From NCBI GenBank assembly GCA_002374095.1, contig DFKY01000020.1, positions 34,568-98,567 on the forward strand: a stretch of 64,000 nt of DNA. Reading direction: 5' to 3'. Both the position numbers and the translations under genes were made by a program. Each line of letters opens with the position of its first letter. Within the stretch, counting starts at the first letter, position 1. The DNA is from Lachnospiraceae bacterium UBA3633. Lineage in GTDB: Bacteria; Bacillota; Clostridia; Lachnospirales; Lachnospiraceae. This document shows positions 45,188 to 54,379 of this stretch, one piece after another. Below the pieces are notes generated by a model that saw nothing but the letters and a program-made list of their open reading frames with translations, searched no databases and was not told where the DNA came from.

Positions 45188-48100
45188 TGGGATATCAGTT
45201 TACAAAATTTGTTCTTAAAAAACCTGTAACTGCATTCCTTGTTATGCTCTCTATTGTTTTCTTTGGCGTGATATCAATTATAAGCTTTAAGTATGAACTT
45301 ATGCCGTCAATTTCTATGCCGATGTATGCAGTACTTACTGTATATCCAGGGGCACAGCCAGAAGATGTTGATGTCAATATTACTAAAAAAATAGAAGATG
45401 AAGTATACAATCTTCAAGGAGTTAAGCATATACAAGGATCATCAAGAACTAATTTTTCAGTTGTTGCCATACAGTATAACTATGGACAAAATATGGATAA
45501 AGCTTATACTGATTTAAAAAAGACGATTGATAGAGTTAAAGGTGACTTTCCTGACAATGTAGAAGAATCAACAATATTTGAGATGGATGTCAATTCCATG
45601 CCGTCTATCAGAATAGCTGTACGCAACAAGACAACAGATGACATATATAATTATGTAACCAATACATTTGTAAAGGAACTTGAGAAGATATCTGAAGTAT
45701 CAGCTGTTGATACAGCAGGCGGTGAAGAAGATTATATAAAGGTTGCACTTAAACCTGAGATGATGGAAAGATATAATTTGTCTATGTCTACTTTGCAGCA
45801 GATTATAGCAAATGCAGACTTTTCGCTTCCAGGTGGTGATGTTAATGTCGGAGATAGAAAATTATCTCTTTCTACTGAAGTAAAGTATAATACCATAGAA
45901 TCATTAAAGTCTATACCAATTATTACAGGAAATAAAAGGACACTTTACCTTGAAGATATAGCAGATGTCTATAATGCAAAAAGAGAAGTGACACAACTTG
46001 GTCGATATGACACAGAAGATTGTATGGTAGTGTCTGTCACAAAAACTCAATCAGCTAGTACAGTTACACTTTCAAATGAAGTTAAGAAAGTGCTTAAGAA
46101 ACTTACAAGTGAAGACCCTAACCTTGAGGCAACAATAGTTGAGGATAGTGCAAATAATGTCAATAATTCTATAAGAAATGTGTTTGAGACAATGATTATA
46201 GCAGTAGTGCTATCTATGATTATTATATGGTTGTTCCTTGGCGATTTAAAGGCTTCGTTTATTGTCGGTACATCAATACCTTTTTCTATACTTACTGCAT
46301 TTGTATGTATGTATCTATCGGGTTATACATTAAATGTTATAACATTATCAGCACTCGTTCTTGGTGTAGGTATGATGGTTGATAACTCAATAGTTGTATT
46401 GGAAGCATGTTTTAGAGCAAGTGATGAGTATAAAGGTGAGAAAAATGTCGCATATTATTGTATGGCGGCATTGAAAGCAAGTAAAACCATTGGAGCATCA
46501 GTATTTGGATCTACGCTTACTACGGTAGTTGTCTTTGGCCCACTTGGGTTCTTGTCAGGTATGTCAGGACAGTTCTTTAAGCCACTTGGATTTACAATAG
46601 TATTTTGTATGCTTGCTTCTTACATATCAGCAATAACTGTTGTGCCACTTACATATGTGCTTTTAAGACCTACTGAAAAAGAAGAGTCACCAGCAGGGTC
46701 ATTTATTAGAAGTCTTCAGGCTTTGTATAGATATGCAATGCCAAAATTCCTAAAATTTAAATGGATCATTGCAATTTTAAGCATTGCTATATTTTTAGCT
46801 ACGATGACACTTATACCAACATTTGAAAGAGAATTGGTATCGTCAACAGACAATGGCATGATAAAGCTTAGCATTACAACTAAACCAGGGCTCACTTTAA
46901 AAGCGAGAGATGAGATATATAAAGAATTTGAAGAATTCGTAAAAAAAGATGAAAACGTAGAGCATTTTATATTATCAAATAGTGCAAGTTCTATGTCTAT
47001 GTCAGGAAGCAGTGGCGGTCAGTCTCTTATAGCATATCTTGTACCGAAAAAAGACAGAAAAGAATCTACAGATGATATTGTAAGTAGATGGAAAAAAGAA
47101 CTTGCCAATGTTACGACTTGCACAGTTGACATATCATCATACTCAACATCTGCTGTGAGTATGTTTGTACTTCCTGGAGGAGATAAATTGGAAATTTATC
47201 TTCAATCAGATGATTATGGAAGACTTAAGGAAGCAAGAGATAGACTTGTAAAACTCCTTGAATCAAGAAATGATTGTGTCAATATCACAACAACTCTTGA
47301 TAATGCAGCCCCTAAGATAGAGGCGACAATTGATCCAATACTTGCTGCGGCTGAGGGATTTACTCCTAAATCAATTGGTGGACTTCTTTACAACATGCTT
47401 TCAGGTGTGAAGGTAATGGATAAAACAATAGATGGTATCACAAAAGACGTAACTCTTGAGTATGGTGAAGAGGAATACGACACAATAGAAAAAGTATCAA
47501 ATATCAAATTTACAAGTTCAGCTGGCACAACAACAACACTAAGGGATATAGCAAAGATTGAGTATCAAGACAATCCATCAGCTATTCCAAAGTATGATAA
47601 AAAGTATAGAGTGACGGTAACTACATTTTTCAATGAAAATGCAACTGATGGTACACGACAAGAGATTCAAGAGACAATCGTAAATCCACTACTCAATCAA
47701 TATGTAGAAAGAGCAACAAGTACTATAGACGATATGTTAAATGAAGAATTTGGAGCTCTCTATATAGCGGTTGCGATAGCGGGATTCTTGGTATTTGTAG
47801 TTATGGCATCACAATTTGAATCAGTAAGATATTCGCTTATGGTTATGGGTACGGTACTATTTTCTTTTGTGGGTGCACTTCTTGCACTTTGGCTTACAGA
47901 TTTAAAACTTTCTATGGTTGTGCTTCTTGGTACGCTAATGCTTATTGGTACAGCCGTAAATAATGGAATACTTTATGTGGATACTGTCAATCAATTTTTA
48001 GATGATGGAAAAGATCTTAAGTGGTCCCTTGTTGAAGCTGGAGCACTTAGACTTAGACCAATTCTTATGACAACCCTTACTACTATAGTTGCTATGATTC

Positions 48101-48354
48101 CTATGTCTATGGCGTATGGAGAAAATGGTGAAGTTTTACAAGGTCTTGCAGTGGTCGATATAGGCGGTATCGTGGCATCTACTATAATGGCATTATTTAT
48201 CTTACCTATATATTATTATATCTTCGCAAGACGTGGTGGAACTATACTTGAGAAACTTAGACCTATAGCATGTGATGCTATAATAGAAGTTGAGGAAAAA
48301 GAACATGAAAGAGAACTTAGAAATGCTGAAAGAAGGAAAAATGAAGAAAAATAA
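45187..48354 (+). CDS. RND-family efflux transporter permease (AcrB/HAE1-like)
   Basis: The 1055 residues have the duplicated RND plan. TM1 (residues about 11-30) is followed by a large external loop with the porter motif VLTVYPGAQPEDVDVNIT and then TM2-6; the second half repeats this with TM7-12. TM4 carries GVGMMVDNSIVVLE, where D399 is the proton-relay aspartate and N400 replaces the second Asp of AcrB; Asp-Asn is common in HAE1-like relatives. TM10-11 has LIGTAVNNGILYVD. A charged C-terminal tail ends the protein. Proton-driven export of hydrophobic compounds is the usual role. It is encoded between its adaptor and two TolC-like proteins, all under the TetR gene. Confidence 0.94.
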   Translation: MGYQFTKFVLKKPVTAFLVMLSIVFFGVISIISFKYELMPSISMPMYAVLTVYPGAQPEDVDVNITKKIEDEVYNLQGVKHIQGSSRTNFSVVAIQYNYGQNMDKAYTDLKKTIDRVKGDFPDNVEESTIFEMDVNSMPSIRIAVRNKTTDDIYNYVTNTFVKELEKISEVSAVDTAGGEEDYIKVALKPEMMERYNLSMSTLQQIIANADFSLPGGDVNVGDRKLSLSTEVKYNTIESLKSIPIITGNKRTLYLEDIADVYNAKREVTQLGRYDTEDCMVVSVTKTQSASTVTLSNEVKKVLKKLTSEDPNLEATIVEDSANNVNNSIRNVFETMIIAVVLSMIIIWLFLGDLKASFIVGTSIPFSILTAFVCMYLSGYTLNVITLSALVLGVGMMVDNSIVVLEACFRASDEYKGEKNVAYYCMAALKASKTIGASVFGSTLTTVVVFGPLGFLSGMSGQFFKPLGFTIVFCMLASYISAITVVPLTYVLLRPTEKEESPAGSFIRSLQALYRYAMPKFLKFKWIIAILSIAIFLATMTLIPTFERELVSSTDNGMIKLSITTKPGLTLKARDEIYKEFEEFVKKDENVEHFILSNSASSMSMSGSSGGQSLIAYLVPKKDRKESTDDIVSRWKKELANVTTCTVDISSYSTSAVSMFVLPGGDKLEIYLQSDDYGRLKEARDRLVKLLESRNDCVNITTTLDNAAPKIEATIDPILAAAEGFTPKSIGGLLYNMLSGVKVMDKTIDGITKDVTLEYGEEEYDTIEKVSNIKFTSSAGTTTTLRDIAKIEYQDNPSAIPKYDKKYRVTVTTFFNENATDGTRQEIQETIVNPLLNQYVERATSTIDDMLNEEFGALYIAVAIAGFLVFVVMASQFESVRYSLMVMGTVLFSFVGALLALWLTDLKLSMVVLLGTLMLIGTAVNNGILYVDTVNQFLDDGKDLKWSLVEAGALRLRPILMTTLTTIVAMIPMSMAYGENGEVLQGLAVVDIGGIVASTIMALFILPIYYYIFARRGGTILEKLRPIACDAIIEVEEKEHERELRNAERRKNEEK

Positions 48355-49501
48355 GCATTATATAATTTTAGGTCTTATTGTTACAATGCTTTTTGCGTCT
48401 ACCATATATGCAGCACCTGATTATGTGGGAGAATATTTTGATGGACTAAATCCTAGTACTCATATATATGGGCATGATGAAAGAAAAAATACACTTCCAA
48501 AAGATAGGATTGCTTTTTCTGATATTGATGCATATGTGCACTTGTTTAATCCAGACATATTGAGCAACTGGAATAATTGGAGCAATAATAAATCTGCAAA
48601 TGATGTATATGAAGATTATATGAATGCAGCAGATAATTTATATGCTTCAGCAGATAGTAGTGACTCTGATCTTCAGTCAGGTATGGCATATGCACAGGCG
48701 GATGCCATGATGATACAGGCAGATAAAAGCGTAAGTGATTCGTATGTTGATTTTCTAACCAATTATCTAACTGAAAAACAACTTATACTATCTACAAAGA
48801 TTTTAGATATACAGTATCATAAAAGTGTATATGATGAATTATCTGCACGAGCATCTTATGAAGAAGCACTTAGAAAAGAGAATAGCGCAGATAATGCACT
48901 TAAATACGGAAGTGGGACACAGGTCGAGCTTTTAAATGCAAAAAAGAATGTGGCAGATGCTAAGGCAAATGTTGTAAACTCTGAATCAGCAACCAAGACA
49001 TATAAGAGAAATCTACTTATCAATTGTGGCATGGCTTATGATGCCAATATACATATAGAAGAGCTTGATCTGAGAGAAGGCTTTGATATAAACTCTATAA
49101 ATCTTGACAACGACTATCAACATGCTTTAGCACACAATGTGCAATATGAGATATATAAAAGAAAGCTTAATAATGCGAGAACAGAAGAAGTTAGAAAAGA
49201 ATATGAGATATTGATAAATGCAGCACCACAAAAAATATACAATGACCTTGAGACAAAGTATTCAACACTTCTTGATGTGCTTGAGACAAAGTACAATAGA
49301 GAAGTGGCATATAATCTTGCGCTTTCAAATTACTCAAAAGCAAAAAATGAATATACTAATGGCAGCATAAGTGAAAAAGAATACAAAACAACTGAAACTA
49401 ATGTGACGTTAGCATTGTATAATTTAGCTGCAGTAAAGTATGATTTTCTTGAAGCTTTAGAAAATTATGAATCAAGTGCTAAAGGGTATGGTAATTGCTA
49501 G
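48341..49501 (+). CDS. TolC-like outer-membrane-factor family protein (386 aa)
   Basis: A signal peptide (residues 1-25, ending IYAA) is followed by long amphipathic helices rich in Ala, Asn and Glu, with the repeated organisation of the OEP/TolC family: a first half near SDLQSGMAYAQADAMMIQAD and a second near NREVAYNLALSNYSKAKNEY. The beta-barrel strands of Gram-negative TolC are hard to see. The ATG at 48341 with AGAAGG upstream gives a 14-base overlap with the RND gene; an earlier in-frame start at 48290 would add a charged segment before the signal peptide and is unlikely. It is one of two such genes in the operon. Confidence 0.78.
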   Translation: MKKNKHYIILGLIVTMLFASTIYAAPDYVGEYFDGLNPSTHIYGHDERKNTLPKDRIAFSDIDAYVHLFNPDILSNWNNWSNNKSANDVYEDYMNAADNLYASADSSDSDLQSGMAYAQADAMMIQADKSVSDSYVDFLTNYLTEKQLILSTKILDIQYHKSVYDELSARASYEEALRKENSADNALKYGSGTQVELLNAKKNVADAKANVVNSESATKTYKRNLLINCGMAYDANIHIEELDLREGFDINSINLDNDYQHALAHNVQYEIYKRKLNNARTEEVRKEYEILINAAPQKIYNDLETKYSTLLDVLETKYNREVAYNLALSNYSKAKNEYTNGSISEKEYKTTETNVTLALYNLAAVKYDFLEALENYESSAKGYGNC

Positions 49502-49504
49502 TAG

Positions 49505-50911
49505 ATGAGAAGATATTTCTATAAAAGAATAGTATTATATGTAGTGGCACTTTCTATATTGTGCACGAACTTTTCATATGCAAAAGTTAAAATAAATGGA
49601 GTAGAAGTAGAAAAGCCAGTAGCAGATCCTAAAGTCGTTACATCAGAAAATACAATTATATCAAAAGACCGAGGGAATCTGTATGACCCAGTGCATGGTA
49701 GTATACCTGATAATGAAAAAGCTGATTATGATAAAGTCAATAACTATAATATAGATCTAAAGACTCTTGATTTGAGAATACGATATTTTTCTCCTACATA
49801 TTTAAATATCAGACAAAGTGCAATAAGCGGATATACTATGGCGTATTATGCACGAGGTGGTAATGATACTCTCTTTTATGATTCGCTTAGCTATACAGAA
49901 GAGATAAAAGATTTATATACAGAATATAAACATATATATCAACAGATAGAAAGTGAAAGAAGGAATCTTGACAAATCTGATCCAAATTATGCAGCTAAAT
50001 ATGCTGCACTTTCGGCTGAGATAGCAACTTATAAGTATATGTATCGTACTGCTAAAGGAACTTATGATTCGACCAATAAAACGATAAGTTCTACAAAGAC
50101 AATGCTTGGACTTTCAAAAGCACTTTATAATGTAAGACATGTTGATGATAACGGTCAAATAGTATTTGCAAGAGAAGCTATAGCAAAATCACTTACTTCG
50201 GCAATACTTTCATATTTACAGCTTTCTACATATGTTGATATACTTGAAAATCAAACTAATTTGTATTATGATATGTATAAACTTTATGAAAAGAATAAAA
50301 ATCTTGGGCTTGCCACTGAAAATGATGTACTAAAAGGTTTTTCTACTTATGAAAATGCTAAAGATACTTTGAAAAAAACTCAGACAACGATGAGAAACGT
50401 TAAAGAACAGATAGCAAGTAACCTTGGTTATTCACTAGTTGATATAGATAAGCTTAATTTCATAGAGCCAGTACCTGACTTGGCACTTATCTCAAGTGTA
50501 GATTATAACGTAGATAAAGTAAGAGCATATACAAGCAATTCCAACTACTATAATATAGCACTTAGCGATAAAGATAGAAAGAGACCTGGAAGTACAGGAG
50601 AGGAAATCTTAAAAAAGCAAAAAGATTATGTATCATCAAAAGTGACTGTAGAATTTGAAAATGTATATAAAAAACTTGAGGCATCACTTTTAGAATATGA
50701 AGGAAGCCTATACTTGAATACAGCGTGTGAACTAAATAAAGGTGGCAATCTAAGAAAATATGAAAGTAAGCTTGTAAGTGAACTTGAATACAAGGGGCTT
50801 AGACTTCAGGAATATGCAGATGAGTTACAAGTGAAGGTGGCAAAGTACAATTTGATAAATGCATATAATGATTATTACTATGCTGCACTTGGGCATCTTG
50901 ATATATCATAG
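49505..50911 (+). CDS. Second TolC-like coiled-coil exported protein (468 aa)
   Basis: A signal peptide (residues 1-26, FSYA) is followed by a mature part dominated by long helices (ELYTEYKHIYQQIESERRNL-like, then SYLQLSTYVDILENQTNLYY and LYEKNKNLGLATENDVLKGF). The LGLAT-ENDVL-type segment is the part of OEP proteins where helix H4 begins. It starts three bases after the first TolC-like gene and is longer than it. Two different outer-factor-like proteins in one RND operon might form a hetero-oligomer. The assignment rests on pattern and context. Confidence 0.72.
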   Translation: MRRYFYKRIVLYVVALSILCTNFSYAKVKINGVEVEKPVADPKVVTSENTIISKDRGNLYDPVHGSIPDNEKADYDKVNNYNIDLKTLDLRIRYFSPTYLNIRQSAISGYTMAYYARGGNDTLFYDSLSYTEEIKDLYTEYKHIYQQIESERRNLDKSDPNYAAKYAALSAEIATYKYMYRTAKGTYDSTNKTISSTKTMLGLSKALYNVRHVDDNGQIVFAREAIAKSLTSAILSYLQLSTYVDILENQTNLYYDMYKLYEKNKNLGLATENDVLKGFSTYENAKDTLKKTQTTMRNVKEQIASNLGYSLVDIDKLNFIEPVPDLALISSVDYNVDKVRAYTSNSNYYNIALSDKDRKRPGSTGEEILKKQKDYVSSKVTVEFENVYKKLEASLLEYEGSLYLNTACELNKGGNLRKYESKLVSELEYKGLRLQEYADELQVKVAKYNLINAYNDYYYAALGHLDIS

Positions 50912-50953
50912 AAAATATAATATCTAAAATATATAATAGGAGCAAGAAAAGAG

Positions 50954-52393
50954 ATGGCTGATGAAAAGAAATTAGTAGAACAAATTACATCACAAGAAAA
51001 AGATTTTGCAAAGTGGTATACAGATGTATGCTTAAAATCAGAACTCTGCATCTATAGTGGAGTCAAAGGTTTTGTAGTTATAAGACCTTATGGATGGGCA
51101 ATATGGGAAAATGTACTAACAAATGTTGACGCTCGCCTTAAGAATATGGGTGTAACCAATGTGGCTATGCCACTACTTATACCAGAGCACCTTCTGGTAA
51201 AAGAAAAAGAACATGTTGAGGGCTTTGCACCAGAGTGTGCTTGGGTTACTTGTGGTGGTGATGATGTGCTTGAAGATAGACTTGCTGTAAGACCTACATC
51301 GGAGACAGTTTTCTGTGATTATTGGAAGGACACTGTGAAGTCTTATAGAGATCTTCCACAACTTCTTTGCCAGTGGGGATCTGTAGTGAGATGGGAGAAA
51401 GAGACAAGACCATTTCTTCGTACTCGAGAATTTTTCTGGCATGAAGGTCATACTTTGCATGCGACACCTGAAGATTCACTTAAGTTTACTTTAGATATAC
51501 TTTATATGTATGAAGATTTTATACAAAAAGATGTAGCTATTCCAGTAATAAAAGGTAAGAAGACAGAAAGAGAAAAGTTTGCTGGAGCACAAGCTACATA
51601 TACTGTAGAGTCTATCATGAAAGATGGTAAGTCACTTCAATCTGGGACATCACATGATTTTGGGGACAATTTTGCTAAAGCTTTTGATATAAAGTATCTT
51701 GATAAAAACAACAAACTTGTGTATGCGACAGAGACATCTTGGGCTATATCATCAAGAATTATAGGAGCTCTTATAATGGTACATGGTGATGATAGAGGGC
51801 TTAAAGTTCCTCCACACATAGCACCTATACAGGTAAGAGTAGTTCCTATAAGGATGAAAGATGAGAATAATGTAAAAGTAGCAGAAAACTTGTATGATAG
51901 ATTAAAGAAAGCTGGTATAAAAGTTGATATTGATCTTACTGATAAGACTCCTGGATATAAGTTTGCAGATTGTGAGATGAAAGGTATACCTATAAGACTT
52001 GAGATAGGGCCAAAGGATATTGAAAATAATAAGTGTGTATTAGTTAGACGTGATACAAATGAAAAAATAGAAGTTGAGCTTAATAATCTTGAAAACGAAA
52101 TAAAAGATTTACTTGAGAAGATTCAACAAAACATGTTTGACACAGCAAAGAAATTCCTTGATGCTCATATAGATGAAGCTTATACAAAAGAAGAACTTAT
52201 TGAAAAAATGTCTAAAAAGACAGGCTTCATAAAAGCAATGCATTGTGGTGATGAGGCGTGTGAAGAAGCGTTTAAAGATGAGACAGGTATATCAAGTAGG
52301 TGTATACCAATGGAACAAGAACACTTATCAGATAAATGTGCAATATGTGGAAAGCCAGCAAAATATGAAGTTATCTGGGGTAAATCATATTAA
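50954..52393 (+). CDS. proS: Prolyl-tRNA synthetase, archaeal/eukaryote-like type
   Basis: Class II synthetase charging tRNA-Pro. At 479 residues it lacks the bacterial editing insertion and instead resembles the archaeal/eukaryotic form: VKGFVVIRPYGWAIWENV, RPTSETVFCDYWKD (motif 2 region), LRTREFFWHEGHTLHA, and a C-terminal zinc-binding domain with CGDEAC and CAICGKPAKYEV, ending in Tyr. This form is common in Clostridia. AGGAG at 50938 is about ten bases upstream. It lies 42 bases after the second TolC-like gene without a visible promoter or T-box, so it may be read through from the efflux operon. Confidence 0.95.
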   Translation: MADEKKLVEQITSQEKDFAKWYTDVCLKSELCIYSGVKGFVVIRPYGWAIWENVLTNVDARLKNMGVTNVAMPLLIPEHLLVKEKEHVEGFAPECAWVTCGGDDVLEDRLAVRPTSETVFCDYWKDTVKSYRDLPQLLCQWGSVVRWEKETRPFLRTREFFWHEGHTLHATPEDSLKFTLDILYMYEDFIQKDVAIPVIKGKKTEREKFAGAQATYTVESIMKDGKSLQSGTSHDFGDNFAKAFDIKYLDKNNKLVYATETSWAISSRIIGALIMVHGDDRGLKVPPHIAPIQVRVVPIRMKDENNVKVAENLYDRLKKAGIKVDIDLTDKTPGYKFADCEMKGIPIRLEIGPKDIENNKCVLVRRDTNEKIEVELNNLENEIKDLLEKIQQNMFDTAKKFLDAHIDEAYTKEELIEKMSKKTGFIKAMHCGDEACEEAFKDETGISSRCIPMEQEHLSDKCAICGKPAKYEVIWGKSY

Positions 52394-52407
52394 ACGAGAA
52401 TATAGTT

Positions 52408-52444
52408 AAAAAAAATAGACACAAGTGCTGTGTCTATTTTTTTT
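52408..52444. terminator. Bidirectional terminator between proS and ackA
   Basis: ATAGACACA (52415-52423) pairs with TGTGTCTAT (52429-52437) around AGTGC, extended by seven A/T pairs (52408-52414 with 52438-52444). The A and T flanks allow termination of both convergent transcripts. Confidence 0.9.
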
Positions 52445-52460
52445 GGAAAATATGTAAATG

Positions 52461-53651
52461 TTATTGTGTAAGTCTTAAAGTTTCTCTTGCTATCATGAGC
52501 TCTTCATTTGTTGGAATCATGAAGATTTTTACCTTTGAATCATCAGTTGATATGAGAGTCGCAGCATCACGAACATCATTTCTATTTTTATCAAGTTTTA
52601 TACCAAGGAATTCAAGGTAATTGCACACATCCTCACGAAGCTCTTTTTGGTTTTCACCCATTCCAGCAGTAAAAGTGATTGCGTCAAGTCCGCCAAGAGC
52701 TACCATATAAGATCCGATGTATTTTGCTATACGATACTTCATGGTATCGAGAGCTCTTTTTGCATCTTTATTTCCTTCTTCCATCTTTGCCTTTAAGTCT
52801 CTATAATCAGAAGAGATGCCGCTTATGCCAAGAAGACCAGATTTCTTATTTAAGATATTTAATACTTCAGATACAGTTTTGTTTTCTTTATTGCAGATGT
52901 ATTCGACAATGGCTGGATCTATATCACCAGATCTTGTCCCCATGACAAGACCCTCAAGCGGTGTAAGTCCCATAGAAGTATCTATACATTTTCCGCCAAT
53001 AGAAGCGGAGATTGATGCACCATTGCCAAGATGACATACTATAACTTTTGCATCATCTTTAAGATGCCCAAATTTTATAGTTTCTCTTGATACATACATG
53101 TGGCTTGTGCCGTGAAAACCATAGCGACGTATGCTGTATTTATCATAGTATTCATGTGGGATAGCATAAGTATATGCTTTTTCTGGAAGAGTCATTCCAA
53201 AAGTTGTATCAAATACAGCGACATTTTTTTTGCCTGGAGCATTTTTTTCACAAGCTTCTATACCCATGAGATTGGCAGGGTTGTGAAGAGGACCAAGATC
53301 AAAACATTCTTTTATTACTTGCTTTACACTGTCATCTACTACTATAGATTCAGTGAGTTTTATCCCGCCGTGAAGAACTCTATGGCCTATAGCTGATATT
53401 TCATCAAGAGATTTTATAACACCTTTACTACTATCAGTGAGAGCAGAAAACATAAGGTTGGCAGCTTCCACATGATTGCTTATTGGCTTTTTTACTTCAT
53501 AGTTGTCTTTTCCTGGTACTTTTTGGACGAGATTTGATCCTTCAATACCTATTCTTTCAATTGTTCCCTTTGCTATAAGTGATTCATTGTCCATATTGAT
53601 GAGTTGATATTTGAGTGATGAAGAACCACAATTTAATACAAGTATGTTCAT
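52461..53651 (-). CDS. ackA: Acetate kinase
   Basis: Interconverts acetyl phosphate plus ADP and acetate plus ATP, the ATP-yielding step of acetate fermentation. NILVLNCGSSSLKYQLI opens it; GHRVLHGG, VCHLGNGASISA, MGLTPLEGLVMGTRSGDIDP and FTAGMGENQ follow. At 396 residues it is typical. The start at 53651 has AGGAGG (complement of 53662-53667); an upstream in-frame ATG at 53681 does not fit the family N-terminus. It overlaps the end of pduL by ATGA, so the two are translationally coupled. Confidence 0.97.
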   Translation of the reverse strand: MNILVLNCGSSSLKYQLINMDNESLIAKGTIERIGIEGSNLVQKVPGKDNYEVKKPISNHVEAANLMFSALTDSSKGVIKSLDEISAIGHRVLHGGIKLTESIVVDDSVKQVIKECFDLGPLHNPANLMGIEACEKNAPGKKNVAVFDTTFGMTLPEKAYTYAIPHEYYDKYSIRRYGFHGTSHMYVSRETIKFGHLKDDAKVIVCHLGNGASISASIGGKCIDTSMGLTPLEGLVMGTRSGDIDPAIVEYICNKENKTVSEVLNILNKKSGLLGISGISSDYRDLKAKMEEGNKDAKRALDTMKYRIAKYIGSYMVALGGLDAITFTAGMGENQKELREDVCNYLEFLGIKLDKNRNDVRDAATLISTDDSKVKIFMIPTNEELMIARETLRLTQ

Positions 53652-54202
53652 ACTATTTTTGCCTCCTTGGCGCCCACACACGCATTTGATTCATCTGTGT
53701 CTATGTGCATTGCAAGAGCATAATCGTCTCTTACACGGATTACTACATCATCAAAAATTAACTTTCTGTCTGGTGAATTAACTTCGACTTTTACAATCTG
53801 TCCGTTTTTTACATTGTATTCCTTTGCATCAGCTTCAGTCATATGTATATGACGCTTTGCACATATTACTGCGTGGTCGCATTTTATCTCGCCTTTAGGT
53901 CCTTTTATAGTACAAGGTCCTGCATCATCTAAAACTCCTGATTCACGAACAGGAGCTTTAAGTCCAAGAGCCCTTGCATCAGTGAGCGAGATTTCAACTT
54001 GTGTTTCTTTTCTTTCTGGCCCAAGTATAGATAATTTTGCAGAACTTCTTTCGCCTATTACTTCAACTTTTTCTTCACAAGCATATTGACCAGGTTGTGA
54101 CAAATCATTTCTCTTTGTTAACTTGTATCCTTCTCCAAAAAGGATATCAAGATCTTTTCTTGATACATGCACATGGCGTGCACTTGTTTCTAATACTATC
54201 AT
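53648..54202 (-). CDS. pduL: Phosphate acyltransferase, PduL type (phosphate acetyl/propanoyltransferase)
   Basis: Transfers the acyl group of acetyl- or propionyl-CoA to phosphate. The two PduL domains show the zinc-binding motifs SARHVHVS and KRHIHMT, with LTDARALGLKAPVR between. At 184 residues with no N-terminal extension, it lacks the encapsulation peptide of microcompartment PduL, so a cytosolic role in place of Pta is likely. The ATG at 54202 follows AAGGAG (complement of 54209-54214); an upstream ATG at 54223 is less well placed. With ackA it completes acetyl-CoA to acetate conversion. A good promoter and a structured leader lie upstream. Confidence 0.93.
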   Translation of the reverse strand: MIVLETSARHVHVSRKDLDILFGEGYKLTKRNDLSQPGQYACEEKVEVIGERSSAKLSILGPERKETQVEISLTDARALGLKAPVRESGVLDDAGPCTIKGPKGEIKCDHAVICAKRHIHMTEADAKEYNVKNGQIVKVEVNSPDRKLIFDDVVIRVRDDYALAMHIDTDESNACVGAKEAKIV

Positions 54203-54281
54203 TTGTTTCTCCTTAAAAGCCATTTTTATGGCATATGACTATATATGAGCTCGTAGTTCTAATTTATCAATTAGCCGAGCT
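54203..54281 (-). promoter_or_regulatory. Structured 5' leader of pduL-ackA
   Basis: Read on the minus strand, the predicted mRNA begins at about 54281 with AGCTCG (54276-54281), which pairs with CGAGCT (54248-54253). Inside this, CTAATT (54269-54274) pairs with AATTAG (54259-54264) around a GATA loop. A separate hairpin, GCCAT-AAAA-ATGGC (54219-54232), lies five bases before the ribosome binding site. It does not resemble a riboswitch class that I know. Confidence 0.45.
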
Positions 54282-54287
54282 TTCTTT

Positions 54288-54316
54288 ATTATATTCTAAG
54301 TTTATATTTTTATCAA
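54288..54316 (-). promoter_or_regulatory. Promoter of pduL-ackA
   Basis: On the minus strand, TTGATA (54311-54316), a 17-base spacer and a perfect TATAAT (54288-54293). The predicted start is about 54281, giving a leader of nearly 80 bases. Confidence 0.72.
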
Positions 54317-54329
54317 GTTTTATGCAAAT

Positions 54330-54356
54330 AAAAAAGCCAGAGCTTAATACTCTGGC
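54330..54356 (-). terminator. Terminator of the exported-protein gene at 54380-55039
   Basis: GCCAGAG (54336-54342) and CTCTGGC (54350-54356) are perfect inverted arms around a seven-base loop. On the minus strand the stem is followed by a T run (complement of A residues 54330-54335), so it stops the minus-strand transcript coming from 55039. Confidence 0.82.
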
Positions 54357-54379
54357 ATATGGAGGATATATAAGAATGC

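Noticed and set aside
46381..46386. Loss of the second proton-relay aspartate (Asp-Asn) in TM4 of the RND pump.
   Set aside because: Asp-Asn at this place is common in HAE1-like RND proteins, so it is not a sign of inactivity.
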